Positions 1-7,685 of a stretch of DNA of 28,068 bases are shown in pieces. Under the pieces are notes generated by a model. It was not told the DNA's origin and ran no database searches. It was given only the letters and a program-made list of their open reading frames with translations. How positions within the stretch are numbered: position 1 is the stretch's first letter; each line of letters begins with the position of its first letter. The stretch covers positions 1-28,068 of the forward strand of contig JAEXHR010000084.1 in assembly GCA_023449855.1 (NCBI GenBank), written 5' to 3'. Made by a program: the position numbers and the translations under genes. This DNA comes from Pseudomonadota bacterium. GTDB lineage: Bacteria > Pseudomonadota > Alphaproteobacteria > Rhizobiales > Xanthobacteraceae.

Positions 1-40
1 GGATTACGCCTTCGGCTAATCCGCCCTACGGCTCTACGGT
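1..40. repeat. REP-like palindrome, GGATTA stem (family A), partial at window edge
   Basis: The first bases form a hairpin with stem GGATTA/TAATCC around CGCCTTCGGC, followed by CCGCCCTACGG. Read on the minus strand this is CCGTAGGGCGGATTAG..., matching the copies near 4523-4610, 7413-7501 and 8729-8763. It lies directly 3' of the GntR gene, whose TAG stop sits within a CCGTAGAGCCGTAGGGCGG run. The element may continue outside the window. Confidence 0.75.
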
Positions 41-804
41 TCGAGCTGCTTGTAGCGCGCCTTGCCGTTCACCAGATGCCGACGCATGGCCTCGCGCGCC
101 TTGCGCGGCGAGTGCTCGCTGATGGCATCGACGATCAGTTGATGCTCTTTCTCGATGCTTTCGAGATAGCGCGTCTGCAGGTCCGTCTTGCCGTCGAAGG
201 TGCGGATGCTCTGGCGCGGGATGATCAGCCCGCCGAGGAATTCGAGAAAGCCGATGAAACGCGAATTCTGCGTGCCGACGGCGATGGCGTAGTGAAAGTC
301 GAAATCTTCCTTGATCGCGCGGTCGCCCTTGGCGATGGCGCGGGTGAAGACGTTCGCGGCCTTGGCGATCGCCTTGATCTGCGCGGCGGTGGCGCGTTCG
401 CTGGCGATCGCGGCGGCTTCCATCTCCACCGCCGTGCGAAGTTCGAGAATCTCGATCACGCTGTCGAGCGATCCCAGGCCTTCAGGATCGATGGCGTAAG
501 GCTGCCGGTTGGCGTCGTTGTTGACAAAAGCGCCGGCGCCCTGCCGTGTGGTGACGAGGCCGCGGGCGCGCAGCGCCGAGATCGCCTCGCGCACCACGGT
601 GCGGCTGACGCCCATGGCGGTCATCATCGCCTGCTCGGTCGGCAGCCGCGCACCGGCGGGGAGTTGGCCCTCGGTGATCTGCGCGGCAATGCGCTCCACC
701 ACTTCCTCGGTCCGGCGGCGCACCGGATTGAGCGGTCGCAGCAAAGTCGGCCGTGTCGATCCACTGCCGTTCTTGCGCGCAGAATGTTTGGCTTGTCCGG
801 TCAT
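34..804 (-). CDS. GntR-family transcriptional regulator, FadR subfamily (FCD domain)
   Basis: A cytoplasmic DNA-binding regulator of 256 aa. Residues about 32-98 form the GntR winged helix: EEVVERIAAQITEG, then LPTEQAMMTAMGVSRTVVREAISALRARGLV and a basic wing (TTRQGAGAFV). Residues about 115-245 are an all-helical FCD ligand-binding domain, with ELRTAVEMEAAAIA at its start and later the D.DFHYAIA, N...I.FLEFL and EH..I..AI histidine/acid features that bind a metal or carboxylate in this family. The length is normal for the subfamily. It probably represses a sugar-acid or organic-acid catabolic operon, but the target is not visible and may lie left of the window. It follows the 173-aa gene by about 70 bases on the same strand. 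The stop lies in repeat sequence. Confidence 0.93.
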   Translation of the reverse strand: MTGQAKHSARKNGSGSTRPTLLRPLNPVRRRTEEVVERIAAQITEGQLPAGARLPTEQAMMTAMGVSRTVVREAISALRARGLVTTRQGAGAFVNNDANRQPYAIDPEGLGSLDSVIEILELRTAVEMEAAAIASERATAAQIKAIAKAANVFTRAIAKGDRAIKEDFDFHYAIAVGTQNSRFIGFLEFLGGLIIPRQSIRTFDGKTDLQTRYLESIEKEHQLIVDAISEHSPRKAREAMRRHLVNGKARYKQLEP

Positions 805-875
805 CGTACAACCGGGCTATCATTGCCCATGATTGGACGCAAGTTCGAGCTCCGAAGCATAGTGCAACGCGGCAA

Positions 876-1397
876 TCAGGCGTCTTCCAGTTCGTGCAGT
901 TTGAGGTCGCATTCGACCCAGGCGCCATGAATGGCGAAGCGCTGGAACGGCGAGTCCGGCACCGGCGTCTGCAGCGGCGCGAGGAAATGCGCATCGGCAG
1001 GGCTGGGCAGGTGAAACAGCACATGATGCGCCGCCATCGCATTGCGCGACAGCCAGACCACGGCGGAGAACAGTTCGATGAGGAGCTGGCCGTATTTGTC
1101 GGCGCCGGCGGAGCCGAGATCATAGGCCGGGGAGATCGTCATGAAGCGCGCGCGCAGCACCGGGCCTTCGAATTTCGGCATCAGCAGTTTGTTGACCTGG
1201 CAGAAGGCCTGCGGGACAGCGCCGTCATAGAGCCCGTAGAGGCCGCCTTTGCCGCTTTGCATCAAAGGGTCGAGTGCTGCGAAACTGCCGATCAGATAGG
1301 TGGAGAAATCCTCCTCGACGGCCTCGGCTGCCTTGCGCCAGTTGGCTTTCAAGGCGCCCCAACTGCGGTCGGCATCGCTGATCGGCAAAAGCCGCAT
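876..1397 (-). CDS. Conserved-looking hypothetical protein, 173 aa
   Basis: I do not recognise this protein. It is soluble, without a signal peptide or membrane segment, and has a mixed composition with several aromatic blocks (GGLYGLYDGAVPQAF, FMTISPAYDLGSAGADKYGQLL, FAIHGAWVECDLKLHELEDA). The ATG is well supported by a strong GGGAGGAA Shine-Dalgarno six bases upstream. Codon use is like that of its neighbours. It is upstream of and co-oriented with the GntR gene, so the two may be co-transcribed. No catalytic motif is evident, and I do not assign a function. Confidence 0.8.
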   Translation of the reverse strand: MRLLPISDADRSWGALKANWRKAAEAVEEDFSTYLIGSFAALDPLMQSGKGGLYGLYDGAVPQAFCQVNKLLMPKFEGPVLRARFMTISPAYDLGSAGADKYGQLLIELFSAVVWLSRNAMAAHHVLFHLPSPADAHFLAPLQTPVPDSPFQRFAIHGAWVECDLKLHELEDA

Positions 1398-1796
1398 TCC
1401 GTTCCTCCCAGGCCGCAGTGGCGCGACCGGGTGGGGAGTTTAGTTAAATACCTTCAAGAATTGGATAACGCGCGGTAGCGCCACACGCAGGAGGCGTGAG
1501 GGCGGGGCGATTGCCCTCTATCAAACGCCGGCGGTGCTGAGGCCTGCCGCCGCGGCGGCGATCATCGCATGCAGAATCCGCCAGGTGCGGGCGGATTGCG
1601 AGGTCGAGGCTGGAGCTTTGTTGCGCATGGTCGATGTCCGTTCGGCGGGAGAGGTGCCGCTTGCTCCGGAAAATCGTGGTCCCCGCATGCGAAGTCGAGA
1701 GGGGTGGAAAAATAGCAATGTCCGGACTGCTGATGCAGTCGCGGGCAGTCGGTTTATGCTTCGCCCTTGCCGGATGGCAGCCGGTTTATTCTCGGC
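1398..1796. other. Gap of about 400 bases, mostly without assigned function
   Basis: The stretch between the 173-aa gene and the YbaK-type gene holds a relatively AT-rich patch near 1440-1470 that could carry the promoter of the 173-aa gene, although no clear -35/-10 pair is seen. It also holds one candidate small minus-strand ORF (1521-1628), listed separately. The plus-strand frames here look like antisense shadows. Confidence 0.5.
1521..1628 (-). CDS. Possible small protein, 35 aa
   Basis: A 35-codon frame starts at the ATG at 1628. About three quarters of its third codon positions are G or C, like the surrounding genes, and it has an amphipathic-to-hydrophobic C-terminal half (TWRILHAMIAAAAAGLSTAGV) that could associate with a membrane. 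No convincing ribosome-binding site precedes the ATG, and a longer frame starting at 1718 is open. There is no recognised homology. This is kept as a low-confidence candidate because composition alone cannot separate it from noise. Confidence 0.3.
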   Translation of the reverse strand: MRNKAPASTSQSARTWRILHAMIAAAAAGLSTAGV

Positions 1797-2297
1797 TCAG
1801 GACGCCTCTGCGGCCGCCTGATCCGTCACTTCCGCCGGCGCCTGGGAAACGTCGACCCAGGTCGCCCCGGTCAGTTCCGCCATCCGGTCCGGGGTGACAC
1901 GAACCGAGCTGTTGATCGAGCCCGCCGCCGGCCACACCTCGGCATAGTCCTTCAGTGACACGTCGCAATAGACGGCGAGCGGCGTCGCGAGCCCGAACGG
2001 GCAGACGCCGCCGACCGGATGGCCGGTCAGCGCCACCACTTCTTCGGCGCCCAGCATGCGCGGCTTGCCGCCAAGCGCCTCGCGCGCCTTCCTGTTGTCC
2101 AGCCGCGCCGTCCCTTTGGTCACCACCAGCACCACGCGGTCGCCGACCCGCACCGACAGCGTCTTGGCGATCTGCCCGGGCTCGACGCCCAGCGCCTCGG
2201 CCGCGAGGGTGACGGTGGCGGAGCTCTTGTCGGTGACGGTGATGGTGAGATCGGGCGCCTTGGCGGCGAGATCGGCGCGGACGGATTCAAGGGACAT
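1797..2297 (-). CDS. YbaK/EbsC-family protein, probable aminoacyl-tRNA editing deacylase
   Basis: A small cytoplasmic protein of 166 aa, the usual size of free-standing YbaK/ProX domains, which hydrolyse mischarged tRNAs (for example Cys-tRNA-Pro or Ala-tRNA-Pro). Family features are a lysine in QIAKTLSV (residue 45), the strand VVLVVTKGTARLD, the turn GHPVGGVCPFG, and a C-terminal VWPAAGSINSSVRVTP. The start chosen is the ATG at 2297 (MSLESVRADL), not the upstream ATG at 2351, because the upstream 18 codons overlap the end of the preceding gene. It is the last gene of an apparent three-gene operon, seven bases after the O-antigen-ligase-like gene. Substrate tRNA is not deducible here. Confidence 0.9.
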   Translation of the reverse strand: MSLESVRADLAAKAPDLTITVTDKSSATVTLAAEALGVEPGQIAKTLSVRVGDRVVLVVTKGTARLDNRKAREALGGKPRMLGAEEVVALTGHPVGGVCPFGLATPLAVYCDVSLKDYAEVWPAAGSINSSVRVTPDRMAELTGATWVDVSQAPAEVTDQAAAEAS

Positions 2298-2304
2298 GGG
2301 GGAC

Positions 2305-3555
2305 TTACAATGCGACTTTACGGTTGGAAGGCGAAGAAGCGGTGATCGCATTTCGATGCAGCACCACCGCGCCGAGCAGGCCGACGCCGAGGCAATACAA
2401 CATGCCCTGGGTCACCTGCGAGATATGGCTGTTGAACAGCGAGCCGACGAAATTCTGCGCGACGATCGCGAGGCCCATGGTGCTGATCATGTCGCATTCT
2501 GCGAACAGCCGGAAATGCGCTGCCCACATCGCCAGCAGCAGCGCCCCGCCGAGCAGGCCCACCTGCAATACGACATGCAGGAACTGGTTGTGCGGATCCG
2601 CCACCGCCTCGCCATAAGGCGACGGCCGCGTCGCTTCCATGCTCTGATAGAGCGGCCGGATGCTGCCGGTCCCGTGGCCGAGCAGCGGGGCCTGCTTCAC
2701 GAATTCCGACGCTTTCTTCCAGAAGTCGATCCGGGACGCGGTGGAAATGGTCTCGGTGCCGTCCTTGCCGGCTGCGGTGACGTCGGTCGTGATCTCCGCC
2801 ACGCGTTGCTGGGCGGCAGGCGAATAGATCAGCGATCCCGCGACGATGAGCACGATGGGCACGCCGAGGACGAGCGCCGTGCGCCAGCCGCCGGTGCGGA
2901 GAACGAAGACCGCCACCAGCGTGAAAGCCACCAGCATGCCGGTCTTCGACACATAGATGAGAAAGATGTTGGCGAAGAACAGCAGCGCCAGCAAAGCGAG
3001 CGCAACGGCGCGGCGGCGATCGCCCCCGGACCAGACGCGCGCCGCGCCCAGCGCCAGCCCGAGCGCGCAGATCGCGAAACATTCGCTCTGCACGGCATTG
3101 TCCTTGAACGGCACGCCAAGCGAGTTGAACCATTTCCACGGTCCGGCCGGCCAGAGCAAAGCCGCATAGGACAAAACAAGGATAACCAGACACGATGCCA
3201 GGAAGCCGTAGCCGACATGAAGTGCCTGCCTCGGTGTGAAGGCCGTCGCCAGCAGGAGCGGGATCAGCAGCAGCTTGGTATAGGGCGCGACCCATTTCAT
3301 GGCGCCACTGAGCGGTTGCACTGACCACAGCACGCCGATCAGGATCAGCACGAATAACGCGGCCGGCAGCCAAGCTGCTGGCCTCTGCATCGTCGCGGCG
3401 AAACGGTCGCGATCCAGCGTCAGCAGCGCCAGCACGACGAACACCGACACGGCGATCGCCTGTCCGCTCGTGGAGAACGGCAGGAAGAAGGCAGTGGCGA
3501 TGGCAGCGATCTGCCTGGCGGCAGCGAGCTTTTCAGGCAGATCGGCTTTCGTCAT
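2305..3555 (-). CDS. O-antigen ligase / Wzy_C family polytopic membrane protein
   Basis: A 416-aa inner-membrane protein with about ten to twelve hydrophobic segments from residue 15 to near the C terminus. A large periplasmic loop (roughly residues 225-310) ends in APLLGHGTGSI and DPHNQFLHVVLQVGLLGG; the HN..L pattern is typical of the Wzy_C/WaaL fold. Proteins of this family either transfer undecaprenyl-linked O-antigen to lipid A-core or polymerise surface polysaccharide; sequence alone does not separate the two. The ATG overlaps the TGA of the upstream amidohydrolase (ATGA at 3552-3555), so translation is probably coupled. No glycosyltransferase cluster is nearby, which is odd for a polymerase and fits a stand-alone ligase somewhat better. 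Confidence 0.88.
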   Translation of the reverse strand: MTKADLPEKLAAARQIAAIATAFFLPFSTSGQAIAVSVFVVLALLTLDRDRFAATMQRPAAWLPAALFVLILIGVLWSVQPLSGAMKWVAPYTKLLLIPLLLATAFTPRQALHVGYGFLASCLVILVLSYAALLWPAGPWKWFNSLGVPFKDNAVQSECFAICALGLALGAARVWSGGDRRRAVALALLALLFFANIFLIYVSKTGMLVAFTLVAVFVLRTGGWRTALVLGVPIVLIVAGSLIYSPAAQQRVAEITTDVTAAGKDGTETISTASRIDFWKKASEFVKQAPLLGHGTGSIRPLYQSMEATRPSPYGEAVADPHNQFLHVVLQVGLLGGALLLAMWAAHFRLFAECDMISTMGLAIVAQNFVGSLFNSHISQVTQGMLYCLGVGLLGAVVLHRNAITASSPSNRKVAL

Positions 3556-4427
3556 ATACCCAGTAGTTTCCGCGCGTTGTTCTTCAGGACCTTCGGACGC
3601 ACCTCGTCGCGAATGTCGAGCTTGGCAAAGTCGGCCATCCAGCGATCCGGCATGATCACCGGCCAGTCGGAGCCGAACAGCATCTTATCCTGCAGAATGG
3701 AATTGATATAGCGCACCAGGATCGGCGGGAAATATTTCGGCGACCAGCCGGAGAGGTCGATATACACGTTGGGCTTGTGGGTGGCCACCGACAGCGCCTC
3801 TTCCTGCCAGGGAAAGGAGGGGTGCGCGAGAATGATCTTCATGTCCGGAAAATCCACCGCGACGTCGTCCATATACATCGGGTTGGAATATTTCAGCCGC
3901 ATGCCCATACCGCCGGGCATGCCGGATCCGACGCCGGTCTGCCCGGTGTGGAACAGGGCGATGGCGCCGCCTTCCTGGATCGCCTCATAGAGCGGATAGG
4001 CCATGCGGTCATTGGCATAGAAGCCCTGCATGGTCGGGTGAAATTTGAAGCCCTTCACGCCGTATTCGGAGATCAGCTTGCGCGCCTCGCGCACGCCGAG
4101 CTTGCCCTTGTGCGGATCGATCGAGGCGAACGGGATCAGCACGTCGGCGTTTTGCTGGGCGATCTCCAGCATCTCGTAATTGTTGTAGCGGCGGAAACCG
4201 GTCTCGCGCTCGGCGTCGACGGGGAAGATCACGGCCGCGATCTTCTTGGCGCGATAATAGGCGGCGGTTTCCTCCACGGTCGGCGGATGCTTGTGCGGCG
4301 ATTTGAAATATTCCGCCATCCGCGCCTGGAAATCGTCATAGCCGTCATCGGCATGGCAGCCGCACGGTTCCTCCGCATGGGTGTGGATGTCGATGGCGAC
4401 CAGCTCGTCCGGATCGATCAGCTTCAT
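3552..4427 (-). CDS. Amidohydrolase-2 family metal-dependent hydrolase
   Basis: A 291-aa cytoplasmic TIM-barrel enzyme of the amidohydrolase_2 (ACMSD-like decarboxylase/hydrolase) group. The metal-site residues are visible in order: HTH at 15-17 (IDIHTH), His130 in GFKFHP, His160 in LFHTGQTG, His202 in LAHPSFPW and Asp254 in LFGSDWP. A Cys/His-rich insertion (EEPCGCHADDG) follows the first motif. The start at 4427 is preferred over 4508 because AGGAAA lies eight to nine bases upstream and the extra 27 residues look non-coding. It is the first gene of an operon with the O-antigen-ligase-like gene (ATGA overlap) and the YbaK gene. The substrate is unknown; decarboxylation or C-C hydrolysis of an aromatic-derived acid is a family-based guess. 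Confidence 0.9.
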   Translation of the reverse strand: MKLIDPDELVAIDIHTHAEEPCGCHADDGYDDFQARMAEYFKSPHKHPPTVEETAAYYRAKKIAAVIFPVDAERETGFRRYNNYEMLEIAQQNADVLIPFASIDPHKGKLGVREARKLISEYGVKGFKFHPTMQGFYANDRMAYPLYEAIQEGGAIALFHTGQTGVGSGMPGGMGMRLKYSNPMYMDDVAVDFPDMKIILAHPSFPWQEEALSVATHKPNVYIDLSGWSPKYFPPILVRYINSILQDKMLFGSDWPVIMPDRWMADFAKLDIRDEVRPKVLKNNARKLLGI

Positions 4428-4522
4428 GTCCCGCGTTTCCTGCCATTCGTTCGTTATCGTTGTGGCTGAATTAGCAAAGCGGCGAGGGCAATGAAAGGCG
4501 AGCAGCAACCGAACGCGGACGT

Positions 4523-4610
4523 GGGGCGGATCAGGCGGAGCCGTAATCCGCCGGCCGGGTTCATATGGCGCGGACGGCGGCGGATTACGCTGCGCTAATC
4601 CGCCCTACCG
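4523..4610. repeat. REP-like inverted pair, family A
   Basis: Two hairpins face each other. The left arm, GGGGCGGATCAGGCGG..CGTAATCCGCC, and the right arm, GGCGGATTACGCTGCGCTAATCCGCCCTAC, are separated by about 24 bases. Each arm has a GCGGAT/ATCCGC stem and an AGCGCAGCG-like loop. It lies between the divergent amidohydrolase and TetR genes, just upstream of the TetR operators. Confidence 0.8.
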
Positions 4611-4625
4611 TAGGGGCTTGTCATC

Positions 4626-4663
4626 TGTCACTTAGTGACATAGCTTCCTGTCACTAAGTGACA
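4626..4663. promoter_or_regulatory. Tandem palindromic operators upstream of the TetR gene
   Basis: Two 15-bp palindromes, TGTCACTTAGTGACA (4626-4640) and TGTCACTAAGTGACA (4649-4663), are exact reverse complements of each other and 23 bp apart centre to centre, about two helical turns. They end 17 bases before the TetR start codon. Paired palindromes at this position are typical autoregulatory sites of TetR repressors. Binding by this TetR is inferred from position only. Confidence 0.8.
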
Positions 4664-4680
4664 CAACAAGAAGCCCCGCT

Positions 4681-5295
4681 ATGCCCTCCGAACGCGAAGA
4701 CCCGCGCCTGACGGTGTCCCGCCACGCTGCCGAGCTATTCCTCGCGCGCGGCGTCGCGGCGACCAGCGGCGATGACATCGCGGCCGCCGCCGGCCTCTCG
4801 ACGCGCACGATCTGGCGTTATTTCCGTTCGAAGGAGAGCGCAGTGGAGCCACTGTTCGCCGTCTCGTCATTGCGCTTTGCGTCCCAGCTCAGCGAGTGGC
4901 CGCTCGAGATCTCCATCGAGGCGCATCTGCATGCCTGCATCCGCCCCATGGATCAGACCCCGCGCGAAATCGCCGATGACATTCTCGCCGTCCGCCTCGT
5001 CGCGCTGCTGCCGAAGGAGCCGGCGTTGCGCTCGGCTTGGCTGATGTCCTGCCATGTCGCCGAGGAAACCATCGTCGAGGTGGTGGCGCGGCGGGCCAGG
5101 CGCTGGGCCACGGATTTCGATGTTCGCCTTTGTGCCGCCGCCGTGATGGCTGCGCTGCGGATCGTCGATGAAGACATCGCCTCCGCCGCGATCACCGATC
5201 GCCGCGAATTCACGCTGCCTGAAGTGATCGACCGGATGGCGGAGGCGATCAGAACCGCAAGCACCTTGCCGATCTGCGATCCCGTCGCGCCGTAG
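4681..5295 (+). CDS. TetR-family transcriptional regulator
   Basis: A 204-aa regulator. Residues about 8-55 form the TetR DNA-binding domain: RLTVSRHAAELFLARGV, then SGDDIAAAAGLSTRTIWRYFRSKE with the recognition helix STRTIWRYF. The rest is an all-helical ligand-binding and dimerisation domain that I cannot match to a known effector. It lies directly behind the paired palindromes at 4626-4663, which it probably binds. The prolyl oligopeptidase gene follows after 58 bases on the same strand, so the peptidase may be co-transcribed and co-regulated. The amidohydrolase operon is divergent and could share the control region, with a REP-like element in between. The gene ends in ...CCG TAG GGCG, resembling the foot of the family A repeats. 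Confidence 0.92.
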   Translation: MPSEREDPRLTVSRHAAELFLARGVAATSGDDIAAAAGLSTRTIWRYFRSKESAVEPLFAVSSLRFASQLSEWPLEISIEAHLHACIRPMDQTPREIADDILAVRLVALLPKEPALRSAWLMSCHVAEETIVEVVARRARRWATDFDVRLCAAAVMAALRIVDEDIASAAITDRREFTLPEVIDRMAEAIRTASTLPICDPVAP

Positions 5296-5353
5296 GGCGC
5301 ACGGAAGACACCAACCCCCTCATCTGTTTTCGTCAACCAACGGAGTTCTCCCG

Positions 5354-7417
5354 ATGGCACCAGCATTCGCGTATCCGAAAACCCGTCGCCTGGATCTTGT
5401 CGAGGACCATTTCGGCCAGTCTGTCGCCGATCCCTATCGCTGGCTGGAGGAAGATGCGCGCAACGACGCCGAAGTGGCCGCATGGGCGAAGGCGCAGAAC
5501 GACGCCACCGAGAACTATCTGTCGACCTTGCCCGGCCGCGACATCTTCAAGACACGCCTGCAAAAGCTGTTCGATCATGAGCGTGTGAGCCCGCCATGGG
5601 CGCGCGGTGGCCGTTACTTCTATGCGCGGCAGAGCGGTTTGCAGAACCAGCCTGTCCTCGTGATGCGCGAGGGCCTCGAAGGCCCGGAGCGCGTGCTGAT
5701 CGATCCCAACGACTGGTCGTCCGACGGCACCACGGCGCTCGGCGAGTGGGCCATATCGGATAACGGCGCGCTGATCGCTTATTCCGTCCAGCAGGCCGGC
5801 ACCGATTGGCGCAGCATCAAGGTGTTCGACACAAATGCGCGCGAAGAGCTGGCGGATGAGGTGACGCGCGCACGCTTCACGACCATCGCGTGGACGAAAG
5901 ACAACAGCGGCTTCTTCTACTCCCGCTATCCCGATGCGGCGGAAGGCGAGACATCGCAGGCCGGTGTGCAGAACCATGCGGTCTACTATCATGCGCTCGG
6001 CACATTGCAGGGGCAGGACCGCCTGATCTATGCGACACCCGACAAGCCGTATCTGATCAATGTCGGCTACACCACCGATGACGGTCGTTATCTCGTGCTG
6101 CTGTCGACGCCGGGGCCGGGTGCCAATGCGCTTGCGATCATCGATCTCGACACGCCCGACTGGGCGCCGCGGAAGCTGATCGAAAACTTCGATGCCGAAT
6201 GGATGGTTTACGGCAATGTCGGCACAAGGCTCTTCATCGGCACCAACAATGGCGCCGAGCGCAAGAAGATCGTCTCGCTGGATCTGGCTGATACCGGGCT
6301 GGATTTTGAGGACGTCGTCGCCGAGCAGGACGCGAAACTGGCCTATGCAGCGCTGCTGGGCGGCCGGTTGCTCGCTGCCTATCTCGTCGATGCGAAGTCC
6401 GAATTGCGTCGCTACGGCCTCGATGGCACGCCGGAGGGCATCATCGATCTGCCGGGCATCGGCACGGTCGGCGGTTTCCGCGGCGATCAGGACAGCAACG
6501 AGGTGTTCTTCGTCTTCACCAGCTACAACATCCCGACCACGATCTATCGCTACGATGTCGCCGGCAACACGACCTATGTGTGGGCGAAGCCCGATGCCGG
6601 CATCGATCTCGATCGCATCCATGTCGAACAGCGCTTCTACGCCTCGAAGGACGGCACGCGCATTCCCATGTTCATCATCCGCCGCAAGGACGTGACGGGG
6701 CCGGCGCCGACGCTGCTCTATGCCTATGGCGGTTTCGGCATCAGCATGATTCCGTTCTATGCGCCGACGCAGATGGCGTGGGTGGAGCAGGGCGGCGTGT
6801 CTGTCGTCGCCAATATTCGCGGCGGCGGCGAATATGGCCGCGCCTGGCACGATGCCGGCCGTTTCGCCAACCGCCAGAACGCCTTCGACGATTTCATCGC
6901 CGCCGGCGAATATGTGAAAGCCGAGGGCATCGCCTCGCCCGATGGTCTTGCGATCCAGGGCGAGTCCAACGGCGGCCTCCTGATGGGCGCCGTGGTCAAT
7001 CAGCGCCCCGATCTGTTCGCCGCCGCGCTGCCCGGTGTCGGCGTGATGGACATGCTGCGCTTTCCGCTCTTCACCGGCGGCAAGATGTGGATCGAGGATT
7101 TTGGCGATCCCCGGCAGGACCAGCATTTTCGCGCGCTGCGCAGCTACTCGCCCTATCACAACGTGCGATCGGGCGCTGACTATCCGGCGATCCTCGTCAC
7201 CACGGCCGATACCGACGACCGCGTCATTCCCGGCCACAGCTTCAAATATGCCGCAGCGCTGCAAGCGGCCGATATCGGCGACAAGCCGCATCTCCTCCGC
7301 ATCGAGACGCGCGCTGGTCATGGCGCGGGCAAGCCGACCGACAAGGTGATCGCGGAGACCGCAGACCAATGGGCCTTCATCGCGCGCTGGACGGGATTGG
7401 AAGTGAAGCAGCCGTAG
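5354..7417 (+). CDS. Prolyl oligopeptidase family serine peptidase (S9A)
   Basis: A 687-aa peptidase with the two-domain prolyl oligopeptidase layout: an N-terminal segment (YPKTRRLDLVEDHFGQSVADPYRWLE), a seven-bladed propeller to about residue 410, and a C-terminal alpha/beta-hydrolase domain. The catalytic triad is intact: Ser538 in GESNGG, Asp621 with substrate-binding Arg623 in TADTDDRVIP, and His656 in RAGHGAGKPT. The GGVSVVANIRGGGEYG block is diagnostic. These enzymes cut short peptides after proline. No signal peptide is evident, so it is probably cytoplasmic. The length matches the family. The stop codon TAG is itself part of the GTAGGGCGGAT foot of the repeat that follows. A long antisense frame covers the gene and is regarded as a shadow. 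Confidence 0.96.
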   Translation: MAPAFAYPKTRRLDLVEDHFGQSVADPYRWLEEDARNDAEVAAWAKAQNDATENYLSTLPGRDIFKTRLQKLFDHERVSPPWARGGRYFYARQSGLQNQPVLVMREGLEGPERVLIDPNDWSSDGTTALGEWAISDNGALIAYSVQQAGTDWRSIKVFDTNAREELADEVTRARFTTIAWTKDNSGFFYSRYPDAAEGETSQAGVQNHAVYYHALGTLQGQDRLIYATPDKPYLINVGYTTDDGRYLVLLSTPGPGANALAIIDLDTPDWAPRKLIENFDAEWMVYGNVGTRLFIGTNNGAERKKIVSLDLADTGLDFEDVVAEQDAKLAYAALLGGRLLAAYLVDAKSELRRYGLDGTPEGIIDLPGIGTVGGFRGDQDSNEVFFVFTSYNIPTTIYRYDVAGNTTYVWAKPDAGIDLDRIHVEQRFYASKDGTRIPMFIIRRKDVTGPAPTLLYAYGGFGISMIPFYAPTQMAWVEQGGVSVVANIRGGGEYGRAWHDAGRFANRQNAFDDFIAAGEYVKAEGIASPDGLAIQGESNGGLLMGAVVNQRPDLFAAALPGVGVMDMLRFPLFTGGKMWIEDFGDPRQDQHFRALRSYSPYHNVRSGADYPAILVTTADTDDRVIPGHSFKYAAALQAADIGDKPHLLRIETRAGHGAGKPTDKVIAETADQWAFIARWTGLEVKQP

Positions 7418-7501
7418 GGCGGATGAGCGAAGCCGTCATCCGCCGCGGACTCTCCGTCACGGAATCGGCCAGCGGATGACGCTTCGCTCATCGGCCCTAC
7501 G
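7413..7501. repeat. REP-like inverted pair, family A (GGATGA variant)
   Basis: The terminal inverted repeats are CGTAGGGC (7413-7420) and GCCCTACG (7494-7501). Each arm folds on itself: GCGGATGAGCGAAGCCGTCATCCGC on the left, and the mirrored GCGGATGACGCTTCGCTCAT on the right. It starts within the last codons of the prolyl oligopeptidase gene and supplies its stop. Confidence 0.85.
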
Positions 7502-7525
7502 CCTGGCGGACGAGACTAAGGAACA

Positions 7526-7614
7526 TGTAGGGTGGGCAAAGCGCAGCGTGCCCACCATCGTGTTCACGGCACTCGATGGTGGGCACGGCGCTGCGCTCCT
7601 TTGCCCACCCTACA
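7526..7614. repeat. REP-like inverted pair, family B (GGTGGGC stem)
   Basis: The outer arms are TGTAGGGTGGGCAAAG and CTTTGCCCACCCTACA (one arm interrupted by TC). Each arm forms its own hairpin, GGTGGGC...GCCCACC, with an AGCGCAGCG loop. An inner CACTCGATGGTGGGC / GCCCACCATCG complementarity lets the whole 89 bases form one long hairpin. It lies 24 bases after the family A pair at the convergent junction with the DUF3800 gene. Confidence 0.88.
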
Positions 7615-7685
7615 GGTGGTTTAAAAATGTTCGGATATCGCACTGGGTTACGCTTCAATGCTCAATGCATGGAGCTCCGCTTTGC

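Noticed and set aside
804..811. TCGTACAA at the GntR start codon as an autoregulatory operator
   Set aside because: It fits only a compressed form of the FadR-type TnGTnnnACnA pattern without the usual spacer, and is too short to be distinguished from chance.
5333..7369. 678-codon open frame antisense to the prolyl oligopeptidase gene
   Set aside because: The sense strand encodes a complete peptidase with an intact triad; the antisense product is an Arg/Asp/Gly/Ala-rich sequence typical of high-GC shadow frames.
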